Notes under the pieces: model-generated
Seen by the model: only the letters and a program-made list of their open reading frames with translations
Told to the model about the DNA's origin: nothing
The model's database searches: none
Program-made: the position numbers and the translations under genes
In this document: positions 31,992 to 42,060 of the stretch, one piece after another
Numbering within the stretch: the stretch's first letter is position 1
Layout: every line of letters begins with the position of its first letter
Origin: Chaetoceros tenuissimus
Lineage: Eukaryota; Bacillariophyta; Thalassiosirophyceae; Chaetocerotales; Chaetocerotaceae
NCBI GenBank assembly: GCA_021927905.1
Contig: BLLK01000075.1
Span: 682,001 to 746,000, forward strand
Direction: 5' to 3'
DNA: 64,000 nucleotides

Positions 31992-33812
31992 ATGAATTAC
32001 GCTTGGAAGACGGTCTACGGTGATCAACGCCTTTATGATCTAGCTCGTCAGCTCCGTGGTGAATCAACAGACAGTGAAGAAGAGGAAGTAAATGCAGAAG
32101 ATGATGATTATTCTGATGATAATGATTCTGATGATTATGAGTTTGTAAATGAGGAAGATGAAGATGACGACGACGAGGAGGAAAAAGAAGATGCATTGAG
32201 TAGTGAAGAGGAGGATGAAGTTAAAGATTACAAATATAGTGAAATATGGCAAGAACGATACAAGCAACTGAAAGAGTACAAAGCTGAAAATGGACATTGC
32301 AATGTGCCACAAAGGTATGAACCAAATAAAGCTCTTGGTACTTGGGTTAGAAGGCAGCGACAGGAATATAGAAAGATGTCTGAAGGTGCTCATTCCAGCA
32401 TGACAGATGAGCAAGTAGAAAAACTGGAGAGTATTGGTTTTGTATGGGTGCTTCGAAGTAAGGATACTTGGAATGAACGATATGAACAACTGAAGGAATT
32501 TAAAACTGAACATGGACACTGTAATGTACCACAGCACTATGAATCAAATAAAGCTCTTGGAAAATGGGTTAGTGCTCAGAGGCAGGAGTATAATCTCATG
32601 TCAAAAGGATTGAAATCTTCTATGACAGATGAGCGAGTAGCAAAGCTCGAGAGTCTTGGCTTTTTGTGGGTGATCCTAAGTAAGGATACCTGGAATAAGA
32701 GACTTGAAGAGCTCAAGGAATTCAAAACAAAGCATGAACATTGTATCGTGCCACGGCACTATGGACCAAATAAAGCTCTTGGTGTTTGGGTCCAAGCGCA
32801 ACGAACACGGTATAGACTCATGAAAGAAGGATCAAAATGTTGTGGCATGACTGAAGAACGAGTGAAAAAATTGCAGAGTATTGGATTTTTATGGAATCCA
32901 ATGGATATTTTTTGGAATGAAAGATTTCAAGAACTGAGGGAATTTAAAGCTCAACATGGCCATTGCAATGTGCCGAAAAAGTATGATTCAAATAAAGCTC
33001 TTGGTATGTGGGTTAAGACTCAACGAGCACAGTTTAGACTCATGAAAGAAGGATTGAAATCCTCAATGACAGATGAGCGAGTAGAAAAGCTGGAACATAT
33101 TGGTTTTGTATGGAATCGATCAAAGGATACTTGGAAGGAAAAATATGAAGAGCTGGAGGAATATTATGCTCAACATGGGCATTGCAATGTGCCAAAACGA
33201 TATAAACAAAATAAAGTTCTTGGTTCTTGGGTCCATACACAACGAAAAAGGTATAGACTCATGAAAGAAGGATCAAGAAGTGGTTGCATGACTGAAGAAC
33301 GAGTGAAAAAACTGGAGAATATCGGTTTTGAATGGACACTATTTAAGGATGTTCAGAAATATACATGGGACGAGAGACTAGGACAACTGAAGAGATTTAA
33401 AGCTCAGTATGGACATTGCAATGTACCATATGGATTTGAAGCAAATAAAGCTCTTAGTGGCTGGGTTCAAACACAACGAACGGAATATAAACGCATGTTA
33501 GAAGGATCAAAAAGTGCTTTGACTGAAGAACGAGTTGAAAAGCTTGTAGCTATAGGTTTCACATTTAGATTGAAGATAGTAGATAAGAATGTTCAGAAAT
33601 ATACATGGGATGAGAGGCTAGGACAACTGAAGGAATTTAAAGCTCAGTATGGACATTGCAATGTTCCAGCCATTTATGAATCCAATAAATCTCTTGGAAA
33701 ATGGGTCCAACATCAAAGACAAAACTATAAAATCATGTTAGAAGGATCAAAAAGCTCTATGACTGAAGAAAAAGTCAACAAACTTGAGAACATTGCTTTG
33801 AATGGAGTTTGA
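31992..33812 (+). CDS. Helicase-associated (HA) domain repeat protein, 7 repeats, truncated tail
   Basis: A 606-residue member with the shared N-terminus (here MNYAWKTVYGDQRLYDLARQLRG), acidic linker and seven HA repeats. The end is abnormal. At about 33796 the usual ENIGFEW codons have lost one base, so the frame ends as ENIALNGV. The basic tail common to the family is still present downstream in another frame (to about 33885, ending RSKRIRSKK). The protein therefore probably lacks its nuclear-type tail, unless the deletion is a sequencing error. Two repeats have an extra Cys-Gly or Gly-Cys insertion before the MTEERV segment. Confidence 0.8.
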   Translation: MNYAWKTVYGDQRLYDLARQLRGESTDSEEEEVNAEDDDYSDDNDSDDYEFVNEEDEDDDDEEEKEDALSSEEEDEVKDYKYSEIWQERYKQLKEYKAENGHCNVPQRYEPNKALGTWVRRQRQEYRKMSEGAHSSMTDEQVEKLESIGFVWVLRSKDTWNERYEQLKEFKTEHGHCNVPQHYESNKALGKWVSAQRQEYNLMSKGLKSSMTDERVAKLESLGFLWVILSKDTWNKRLEELKEFKTKHEHCIVPRHYGPNKALGVWVQAQRTRYRLMKEGSKCCGMTEERVKKLQSIGFLWNPMDIFWNERFQELREFKAQHGHCNVPKKYDSNKALGMWVKTQRAQFRLMKEGLKSSMTDERVEKLEHIGFVWNRSKDTWKEKYEELEEYYAQHGHCNVPKRYKQNKVLGSWVHTQRKRYRLMKEGSRSGCMTEERVKKLENIGFEWTLFKDVQKYTWDERLGQLKRFKAQYGHCNVPYGFEANKALSGWVQTQRTEYKRMLEGSKSALTEERVEKLVAIGFTFRLKIVDKNVQKYTWDERLGQLKEFKAQYGHCNVPAIYESNKSLGKWVQHQRQNYKIMLEGSKSSMTEEKVNKLENIALNGV

Positions 33813-34510
33813 TGAAGAAGAAAAGAAGTGCTCGTAAGAACGCCAAAGTCAAAAGACGCAGCAAAAGAATTAGATCAAAAAAGTAAGAATACAAATATTT
33901 TGGGAATTGAAATGGCTTTTGATTCCTACTTGTATCAGTATATGTTATAACTTAAAAATATAGCTCATTCTTTATCCATATGTCAGATGTCGAAATTGAT
34001 TTTGCAAAGAAAAAGATACTCTTCATCAAGTTTCTAGCAATGATTGCATAGTCTACCAAATGATAGACTATATTTAATTTAGAAATGGGACCAAAGGAAA
34101 ATCATTTTATTCGAATTTCTTCATGAAAATGCGGACTCCTTGACTGAATCCAATCGCTGAAATCAAACATGCACTTAAAACCATTGCAATGAATGATTCT
34201 ATCAAAGTTTTTCAATATATGTAGACTAGAACCATTGGGATTATCTACTGAGAAAGACATCTCTAGTGGATGAAGAGTAAACATGCAAAATAAACATGTG
34301 ACATAGGTTATGATCCTTGATAATCGAAACAGGATCAGCCGAAACGCCGAAACTTTCATCGTCACAGCATGATGTGATGCTATCTTATTGAAAGAACACT
34401 AGTCGAGGTTACAACTAATCATTGAAATAAATAGATAAATACCTGACCTCATTTCTTATTGTTTGTAAAAGCGCAGCAGCTGCGAATCGAAGAAAAGCCC
34501 GAACCTCAGA
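33813..34510. other. Spacer between HA genes 3 and 4, with out-of-frame tail of gene 3
   Basis: The first 75 bases are the displaced basic tail of the preceding gene. The rest is array spacer, with the conserved upstream block at about 34270-34510 (aaacatgtgacataggttat, gaaagaacactagtcgag). No other gene seen. Confidence 0.5.
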
Positions 34511-35752
34511 ATGAATTACACATGGAAAACAGTCTATGGTGACCAACGCCTTGTTGATCTAGCTCGTCAGCTCCGTGGTGAATCATCAGATAGTGAAGAA
34601 GAGGAAGTGAATGATGATGATTCAGATGAGTATGATTCTGATGATTATGAGTTTGTAAATGAGGAAGATGAAGATGACAACGATAATGAAGAAGAAGAAG
34701 AAGATGCATCGAGTAGTGAAGAAGAAGAAGTCAAAGAATCCAAATATGATAAAAGACTGATCAAAATATGGAACAAAAGATTTGAACAGCTCAAGAAATA
34801 CAAAGCCAAACATGGGCATTGCAATGTGCCAAAACAATATCATGCAAATAAGACTCTTGCAGTATGGGTTTATACTCAAAGACAGCAATATAAAAAACTC
34901 TTAGAGGGATTGAAAACATGTATGACTAATGAACGAGTTAGGATTCTGGAGGGTATTGGTTTTGAATGGGCACCAATGAAGGATACCTGGAATCATAGAT
35001 TTGAAGAGCTAAAGAATTTTAAAGCTCGATATGGACACTGTAATGTGCCACATAAATATGAACCAAATAAGACTCTTGCTGGCTGGGTTCATCATCAACG
35101 ATATCAATTTCAACTTATGTCAAAAGGATCAAATACTCAGATTACAGAAGATCGAATAAAACAGCTCAATGATATTGACTTTGAATGGGCACCAAAGAAG
35201 GATGCCTGGTATGACATGTTTGAAGAACTGGAAAAATATAAAGAACAAAATGGCCATTGCAATGTTCCTTACAATTATATCGCAAATAAAGCTCTTGGAG
35301 GCTGGGTACATACTCAACGAGATCAATTTCAACTTATGTCAAAAGGATCAAATGCCAAGATAACAGAAGAGCGAGTAAAACTACTGGATAATATTGGCTT
35401 TGAATGGACACCAATGAAGAGTGCATGGAATGAGAAATTTGAAGAGCTCAAGAAATACAAGGCTCAAAATGGGCATTGCAATGTGCCGAAACAACATCAT
35501 GCAAATAAGTCTCTTGCACATTGGGTCCAGTCACAAAGAAGGCAGTACAAAGCCATGATGGATGGATCAAAATCCCAGATTGTAGAAGAGCGAATAAAAA
35601 AGCTAGAGAGCATTGGCTTTGAATGGACACCGATGAAGGATGCCTGGAATGATAGATTTGAAGAGCTAAAGATTTTTAAAGCTCGATACGGACACTGTAA
35701 TGTACCAAGAGTATATGAACCAAATAAGACTCTTGGTGGATGGGTTAATAAA

Positions 35753-35769
35753 CAACGACGTCAATATAA
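35753..35769. repeat. Target-site duplication, left copy
   Basis: The 17 bases caacgacgtcaatataa occur here and again at 41327-41343, bounding the inserted element. The bases just outside differ, so 17 is the full length. Confidence 0.85.
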
Positions 35770-38700
35770 TAATAAGAAAATCTTTACTGATATTAATCAC
35801 TACGCTATTGAGCATCAACATCATTACATCGGCCCGTGAGGGTGGATGAAAAGGAAAGAAGATTATGTTGTTGTATATGTTGTGATCAGTGACGGTGCAA
35901 GGTATGCCTTTGTCGCTGTCCATGTCGCGATCCAATCTCTCATTCAATCTAGAGGTTGTGACAATAATGACTCCGTTGTAACTGGTATTTGGCGGGTAAA
36001 AGCTATGTGGTCTGGTCTACTCTCTGCAAGTAATTTCTGTATCTTTTTCTTTGCTTTGTCTCTATCACGTATGTATTCTTTCGCTGTGATGGCTGTATGC
36101 GCCACCTCGTTGTGAACTTGCCATCTGTTGAGGGCTATATACGTTGATTCTTGTATCAGCATTTTTGAGAATACTGTTGCTTTGTAATGTGCCGGTAGCT
36201 TCGAGTTTTTAGGTAGCTGTGATGCCAGCCTCGAATACTCTTTCTGCTGTACCTCCTCCCATCGCTTCGATTGCCTTCCCAGCAAGAACTGGTCCCATCC
36301 AAGCACATCTTGCTCGTCAAGTGCTGCCTGGAGTACTGGATCTGTGCTTTCATGTAATTGCATTGGTGTGAGTCGTTGCCGCTGGAGTGTCGCTTTGATT
36401 CGTTGAAGCAAAATGCTCTGCATCTCTCGTTGGACTTTGTATCGTTTAAACATAGCCTTGAGTTTTGATAATTCTCGTGTAACTTCTGCTGCTATAGGGG
36501 ACTTGTCGCATCTCAAAAAATGCCACCTGTAATCACTCTCTCCACATCCAAAGGGGCACAGTGTCGATGTGTGTTTGGACTGGAAGTCGCTTGTTTCTTT
36601 GAACATAGCATCACGTTCGCATGTGTGGTGCCATCCATGTTGCGCTTTAATGATATTCGTACGTTTCCCTGGTGCCACTGTCTTCATGTATCTTTCTAAT
36701 GCTTCCCAGTTTACTGTATCAAACTGATGTTGGGACCATCCTGTTTTTCCCATTATATACTTCTGCAACTTCTCTCCCTGTAGATGAAGACGTAGTTGCT
36801 GGTGGAAACCTTGAGTGACTGGTATTCCTCCTAATAGAATCTGAGCCTTTTCGCTGACAAAGAAGGGTGGCAATGGCATTACCTCTGTGGATTCCCGATG
36901 TTGTTCTGCCAAAGCGTCCATATCAATATTATGTTGCGCTTCTGGTGTAATTTCTTCGTCTCCGTCGTCTTGGTGACCTTTCACCCACGACTCTTCTACT
37001 GTTATATTTGGGAATTGTTCACATACTCTAGCAATCTCGGCCCATACATCATGGTCAGTTGCTAATGGTGATGCATCAGTATAGAATGTCTCCACTAGTT
37101 TGATACGTCGTAGGCTCTCTTGGTTATCGTAGCGGAACAAGAAGGTTGATGTTGTTTCTACTATTCCGGAAGTAACTGCAATTGCATATAGTGCGTACAA
37201 TGCTCCTAATTGTGACATCTGTTCTGTTCGGAGCGACGTTATCCATCTACTATCGCCATTGGTTACTGCTCCAGCCGTGATGCTACCTTTTTGCTGCTCA
37301 ATATCTTCATGTGGTATGATGCGATAGGCATGGCTACCTCGTCCTTCTTTTACTGATCCGTCACCAAATATCGTCACTACTCGTCCTTCTTGCAGTGCCT
37401 TTACAATTTCCTGTGTGTCTTCCTTGCTCCATCCTTCACTTTGCTGTCCCATTATTTGTCGTACATAATGCGGTTGTGACTGTATGTATTCTTGAAGATC
37501 AGTTGCTATGTTCTCTCCATTGCTTTCTCTCTCAGTTAAATCAATACCAATACCCATGTCTCCATATATGAATGCAGCTCTAACAGCTCTTTTCCAATCA
37601 CTGATGGCTTTCGCACTTGGGTACTCCTGTTGTGGATATACTTCACTTGTATCTCTCCTTCGTTCCACTCTAAATATTTCTTCGTCTATTTTCCCATTCA
37701 CTACCATATCGCTAAGAAAATGTACTCTCAAGTAAATTCGGACTGTATTGGCATTTGCTATACAGTCATCTGATAGATGTTGAGCTGTGCCTCTTCTTGC
37801 TTTTGCAACCCTCACTATACCATCCATAATAGCCTCATCGTTGCTGAAACTCGACTGTGGTACCCAGAAATGAGATGAACGAATGCTTATTCCATGTTTC
37901 CACGTCATGCTCCATATATAAGTTGTTTTGCTATGCACTGGTTTGTATGGCCAGTCACTCGGGTCATTTTCAAGGAAGTGTTTACCGCATCCCATGTACC
38001 TTTGATATGCTGCTAATACTATGCTTCGCTCTTCGGATTGTAATGTAGTTGTACGAAGGTCCTTTACCAAGGAATCCAAGTGGCTTGCCAGTTGTTCTGT
38101 CTCAAGTGTAATCAATTCTATACCTCCATATCTACTTGGACCAAAGACTACTGCTCTTGGCATGTGTCTGTTGAATCCCATCTTTGGTAACAATGCATTT
38201 ACCATTGGAGTTTGAATTGTTTTACATTGCTTGTCTGTAAATGTGGTATGCTGTAGTGGATACACTATTGCTGGTTTATATTGGATCGAATGTATCATGT
38301 ATGCTTGCTGTCTTGTAATGTTGGAAGTGGCCACTCGTCCTGCCATATCAGCTACTTGCTCTTTACGCGCTTTGAATTCGTCCCTATTGGATCCGCTTAT
38401 AGCATTTCGTACTCCAAGGTACTTTTCCCCTTCATGTGGACCTAATCGTTTGATGACTTCTTTTGCCAGTAATAGATTATGAGGTTGCAGCTCAATCTGT
38501 GCTTCATTCTCGTCGATGCCTTTCAACACTGCGTAGTCTCTCCTCAGTGACTTTACGAATTTATACTGCGCAAATCCCACTGCGCATTTGTTGATACTCA
38601 AGTCACCTCCTGACACATTCAGAAGGTTCTGCCAATGTAATAATATACCTTCCACCATATCTTTCTCATTTATTGCTTCTTGGGAATCTAAAGAGATAAC

Positions 38701-41326
38701 ATCAATCTGATCATCGATGAATCCTCCTCCATGTCTCACTATGCTGTGCTCTCCGTTTGGATGAAGTAAGGTGCATCCTCGAGTAGTTTTGGCATGAACG
38801 TCTTTTAATAATCCAATCATGTCGTTGCCATCTTGGGGGCCTTCTCCACTGCCTTGTCCTATTCCTCCTATATTGTTGCTGGTTGTGTACTTGAAGCTTT
38901 TCTTCGATAGCTTCCCTGCTAGTCGTATATGCCTTTCCATTCCGTGTAGCGTTTGGACTACACACTCCCCAAACTCCTTTGGCATGCCTTTGGATTCCTG
39001 AATCACCTTTATTATCTCCCTTCGCAGTAAGTCGAAGCATCCTGTTGCATCCTTTGGTGCAATTGCAATCGGCTGTCTCATAATCCTACTGTATTCTAGT
39101 ACATTCTGTACAGAGTTGAGGGCGTCGTGTGCACTCTTTTTCTTTACTGCCCCATATGATTCTCTGTTCTGGAAGTATTGCTGGTCGTGCGCTGCAAATT
39201 TACGACCTACGATCAATTTTAAGACGCCATTATAATCTTGTTCCATTAATTCAAGAATTCTCCAACGATGCACAAAAGGAAGTGTCTCTTTCATCAGTAG
39301 AGATTGTATTGTCTTCTCCCATCGTGGATATGTGAAGCCATAACGAAATGGGAGTTCCAATAACTTTGCGTATATCTCTCGCAGTTCTTTATTTGTTGTT
39401 AGTGCTCGTAATACATGCATATTCAGCCCCGAGAATCCTGGTGCTGTATTAAGTCTTGCCTTTCCGAATGCCTCTTCAAAGTCTGCTTCGTTGAATGTCC
39501 ATTCAAATTTTGCTGGTTCTCCATCAATGGTTCTCATTTTCATCTCTTCAATGATCAATTTTGTTGCATCAGCTAGATGTCCATACTCTTCGGCTACCTC
39601 CGAAGCTACTAGACCATCTAGAAATTCTTGGCTTCCTTTGCCATCTTCACCTAATATATCACGTAGTGGGCCATGGGTGAATGGTGATATGGTTGACTGT
39701 TGTAAATGGCGTTCATTGAATCTCAGTAGGATATCCTCTATTACTTCACTGTCAGTGACCTTCATCCATTGTGTTTTTAATGATTCCACTGGTTCGCCTA
39801 CAAGGATGTGAGTCATACTCTTCCCTCTTATGCCTTTTAAGACTGTTCTATTCTTTGCACATAAGTCACGAGTCATTTCACAATTGTAGATTGCTCTTAT
39901 TGCAGAGTCCTGAGAACAGTTCATTCGGTACGCCATTTCTTCCACCATAGAGTTATACATTTTCTTCCTCAACTCTGGTGCCTTTACTACTGCGTCCTCA
40001 TGTTTTCTTTTTGATTCCATCCACTTGTTGTAAGCTGCGTCATTGGCTTTGTCCCTTTCCCATTCCTTCTTTGCTGCGATTCTTGCTTTCTTTGCTGTTG
40101 CTAGCTCTATAGACCATGGTATGTCAATACTGCTCCGGGGTTTCAATACTGCACATGTTGCACTAGCAATATACTCAGTCATAGCTCGTTTCTCAATGTT
40201 CAAAACTTTCTTCAGCCCTTCTTCACGTACGTCTGGATCATTACTCTTCAATTTCTCTTCAGCTGCTAAGAGTGCATCAAGCGTTTTTCCTTTCCTGTGC
40301 AGTTTCAATAGTTCATCGACAAATGTTTGTACTTGTTTTGGGTGATTAGCATTGATTGATGGCTGCGTCCATGATAGTGGAATTGTATCTCCTAGCAATG
40401 CCTCTTTATCGAAAGCTATCTCCATTGATCTATGATCCGATCCGTCAAACATGAATTGTGGGTGTATACCAAATGTTACCATGCTTTGTTCGAAACGCGT
40501 TGTCCCAAATGCTACTTCTGTTGGTCTAGATGTTGGAGCTGATCTTGTGCATGTCGGTGGTGCACTATTTGGGACTAAGTCTACCATATCGTGCTGGGCA
40601 AACATATCTACTATCTCTTGGTGATCATTAGGTGAATTGAAATCTCCTAGTACTAATACATCTCTTCCTTCATCACGTTCTTTCTTAAGACATGCACTCA
40701 AGTCATTATGAAACGCCTTCCTCACGTTCAGTGCCGATGGATGCTTTGCCATTAGTAAAGACTGTTGTTCTCTGTTTGCAATTGTTGATGTTGAAGAATC
40801 TATAGTTCCACTGCATACTCTATACGCGAGTATAATTGATATGTCATTGGTGGCTGTGGCAAATCTATGTGTGATCCATCTCCTATGTCGATCTACCTCA
40901 TTACTTGTATGTCTCCCTGCCATATGTGACGGCATCCATGTTGCTAATCCTCCCTTTAGGAAGTCTTTACTCTTATGGATCTTTAATGGATCAAGTGCTG
41001 GAACTAGTGTTGCTTTGCTTCGCTTTTGAACATTCTTTGCAACATCTGCTAATCCTGCTATCCCTTTTGCAGATAAATTCAGTTCCACACATCCGCTTAA
41101 TGCTATGCTGTCAGCTTCTGCCTCCACTATAAATTTCTCAAAATCGGTATGCCTATGCTTGGTGGGAAACCCCATCTTGTTACAGAAACGCACACGTATG
41201 TATTTGTCTTTCCTCCAGTCCTGCTCTTTTGCTTCCATGAACGTTCCAAACGCTTCCAATCTTGCTCTATCTACTCCTTCCATCTTCTTTCTAATGTTCT
41301 CTCGCCAATATTCCTCCAGTTCCTTC
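35770..41326 (-). mobile_element. Non-LTR (LINE-like) retrotransposon
   Basis: A 5557-base element in minus orientation, bounded by a 17-bp target duplication. It has one long ORF (41283-35944), about 43 bases before its first ATG, and about 174 bases after the stop. The 3' end is a short TTATTA-type tail, not poly(A). There are no long terminal repeats. The frame is open from the first base of the element, so it may be slightly 5'-truncated. The lack of poly(A) and the duplication length fit target-primed reverse transcription. Confidence 0.85.
35944..41283 (-). CDS. LINE-like polyprotein: endonuclease, reverse transcriptase, RNase H
   Basis: A 1779-residue single ORF. Domains in order are as follows. 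An exonuclease/endonuclease/phosphatase-type endonuclease occupies about residues 20-310, with VLVLGDFNSPND near 210. A reverse transcriptase covers about 640-1010, with KDATGCFDLLRR as motif A, GIGQGSGEGPQDGN, and GFIDDQ as motif C (38707-38721). An RNase H follows, with IFGDGS, RTEQ, YDNQ and HNIDMDALAE giving the D-E-D-D set, plus VKGHQDD. A C-terminal Cys/His stretch CPFGCGESDYRWHFLRC follows. Motif C is F-x-DD with Ile, unlike the common YADD. The enzyme would nick target DNA and copy its RNA in place. The frame is intact, so the element may still be active. Confidence 0.88.
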   Translation of the reverse strand: MEGVDRARLEAFGTFMEAKEQDWRKDKYIRVRFCNKMGFPTKHRHTDFEKFIVEAEADSIALSGCVELNLSAKGIAGLADVAKNVQKRSKATLVPALDPLKIHKSKDFLKGGLATWMPSHMAGRHTSNEVDRHRRWITHRFATATNDISIILAYRVCSGTIDSSTSTIANREQQSLLMAKHPSALNVRKAFHNDLSACLKKERDEGRDVLVLGDFNSPNDHQEIVDMFAQHDMVDLVPNSAPPTCTRSAPTSRPTEVAFGTTRFEQSMVTFGIHPQFMFDGSDHRSMEIAFDKEALLGDTIPLSWTQPSINANHPKQVQTFVDELLKLHRKGKTLDALLAAEEKLKSNDPDVREEGLKKVLNIEKRAMTEYIASATCAVLKPRSSIDIPWSIELATAKKARIAAKKEWERDKANDAAYNKWMESKRKHEDAVVKAPELRKKMYNSMVEEMAYRMNCSQDSAIRAIYNCEMTRDLCAKNRTVLKGIRGKSMTHILVGEPVESLKTQWMKVTDSEVIEDILLRFNERHLQQSTISPFTHGPLRDILGEDGKGSQEFLDGLVASEVAEEYGHLADATKLIIEEMKMRTIDGEPAKFEWTFNEADFEEAFGKARLNTAPGFSGLNMHVLRALTTNKELREIYAKLLELPFRYGFTYPRWEKTIQSLLMKETLPFVHRWRILELMEQDYNGVLKLIVGRKFAAHDQQYFQNRESYGAVKKKSAHDALNSVQNVLEYSRIMRQPIAIAPKDATGCFDLLRREIIKVIQESKGMPKEFGECVVQTLHGMERHIRLAGKLSKKSFKYTTSNNIGGIGQGSGEGPQDGNDMIGLLKDVHAKTTRGCTLLHPNGEHSIVRHGGGFIDDQIDVISLDSQEAINEKDMVEGILLHWQNLLNVSGGDLSINKCAVGFAQYKFVKSLRRDYAVLKGIDENEAQIELQPHNLLLAKEVIKRLGPHEGEKYLGVRNAISGSNRDEFKARKEQVADMAGRVATSNITRQQAYMIHSIQYKPAIVYPLQHTTFTDKQCKTIQTPMVNALLPKMGFNRHMPRAVVFGPSRYGGIELITLETEQLASHLDSLVKDLRTTTLQSEERSIVLAAYQRYMGCGKHFLENDPSDWPYKPVHSKTTYIWSMTWKHGISIRSSHFWVPQSSFSNDEAIMDGIVRVAKARRGTAQHLSDDCIANANTVRIYLRVHFLSDMVVNGKIDEEIFRVERRRDTSEVYPQQEYPSAKAISDWKRAVRAAFIYGDMGIGIDLTERESNGENIATDLQEYIQSQPHYVRQIMGQQSEGWSKEDTQEIVKALQEGRVVTIFGDGSVKEGRGSHAYRIIPHEDIEQQKGSITAGAVTNGDSRWITSLRTEQMSQLGALYALYAIAVTSGIVETTSTFLFRYDNQESLRRIKLVETFYTDASPLATDHDVWAEIARVCEQFPNITVEESWVKGHQDDGDEEITPEAQHNIDMDALAEQHRESTEVMPLPPFFVSEKAQILLGGIPVTQGFHQQLRLHLQGEKLQKYIMGKTGWSQHQFDTVNWEALERYMKTVAPGKRTNIIKAQHGWHHTCERDAMFKETSDFQSKHTSTLCPFGCGESDYRWHFLRCDKSPIAAEVTRELSKLKAMFKRYKVQREMQSILLQRIKATLQRQRLTPMQLHESTDPVLQAALDEQDVLGWDQFLLGRQSKRWEEVQQKEYSRLASQLPKNSKLPAHYKATVFSKMLIQESTYIALNRWQVHNEVAHTAITAKEYIRDRDKAKKKIQKLLAESRPDHIAFTRQIPVTTESLLSQPLD

Positions 41327-41343
41327 CAACGACGTCAATATAA
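41327..41343. repeat. Target-site duplication, right copy
   Basis: Same 17 bases as at 35753-35769, with no mismatch. The host HA-gene frame continues directly after it. Confidence 0.85.
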
Positions 41344-41716
41344 ACTCATGGTAGAAGGTGTTCATTCTCAGATGACAGAGGAGCGTATAGAAAAGCTTGA
41401 GAGTATTGGTTTTGAATGGGCTCTACGAAGTAAGTGGAATGATAGATTTGAAAAGCTCAAGGAATTTAAAACTCAACAAGGACATTGCAATGTGCCAAGG
41501 GAACATGAACCAATTAAATCTCTTGGTAATTGGGTTCATCAACAACGAACAGAATATAAACTCATGTTAGAAGGAGCAAAAAGCCAAATGACTGAAGAAC
41601 GAGTTGAAAAGCTGGAAAGTCTTGGCTTTGAATGGAGAATTTTGAAGAAAAGAAGGATTGCTCATAAGAATGCTACAGTCAAAAGACTTAGCAAAAGACT
41701 TAGATCAAAGAAATAG

Positions 41717-42060
41717 GAATACAAATATTATTGGAAAGGAAATGGCCTCTAATTCCTATTTGTATCAGTAGATGTTATAACTTAAATATTGGTCAATGGT
41801 AATACTTGTCCGGTTTGTAGGATTGCATTCACACTCTGATATAATAGCTATGTGAGTAAATTGTCGACAGGTAGATTACTGTTAAAAAACACAACAATGA
41901 CAGCCCCCACAATACACTCAAGCACATATTTTTTATCTTCTCTCTCTGCTTCTTGCCGAGCGTCTAGCGTCTACCTTACCATATATATTATGATCAGATC
42001 TATTAAGCCACATTAGAGCATCAGGACCCAACAAACCGCGGTGACGATTTGCCACAAAGA
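41717..42060. other. Intergenic region
   Basis: About 340 bases. The first part resembles the 3' flank of the HA genes. The part near 41990-42060 should hold the promoter of the next gene (atatatattatgatcag at about 41980-41996). No gene seen. Confidence 0.4.

Larger units (their letters stand above)
34511..41716 (+). pseudogene. HA-repeat gene interrupted by a retrotransposon
   Basis: The gene occupies 34511-35769 and 41344-41716 and is split by an element at 35770-41326. The left part has the shared N-terminus, acidic linker and five HA repeats. The right part resumes inside the fifth repeat (after QRRQY), adds a sixth repeat and ends in a short basic tail (RLSKRLRSKK). The two parts total 1632 bases, exactly 544 codons including the stop, with no other disablement, so the insertion is young. 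As it stands, the left ORF runs 23 codons into the element and stops, giving a protein without the sixth repeat and tail. Confidence 0.85.

Noticed and set aside
25478-33812. CRISPR-like array
   Set aside because: The regular repeats are coding HA domains of about 200 bases with no unique spacers.
25478-35769. Helicase function for the HA-repeat genes
   Set aside because: No Walker A, DExD/H or helicase C motifs exist; only the associated repeat is present.
37508-41132. Several plus-strand ORFs of 60-106 residues
   Set aside because: All lie antisense inside the 1779-residue retrotransposon ORF and show no domain or codon pattern of their own.
41105-41716. A 203-residue plus-strand protein starting in the retrotransposon
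   Set aside because: Its first 75 or so codons are antisense element sequence; only the part after 41343 is the displaced end of the HA gene.
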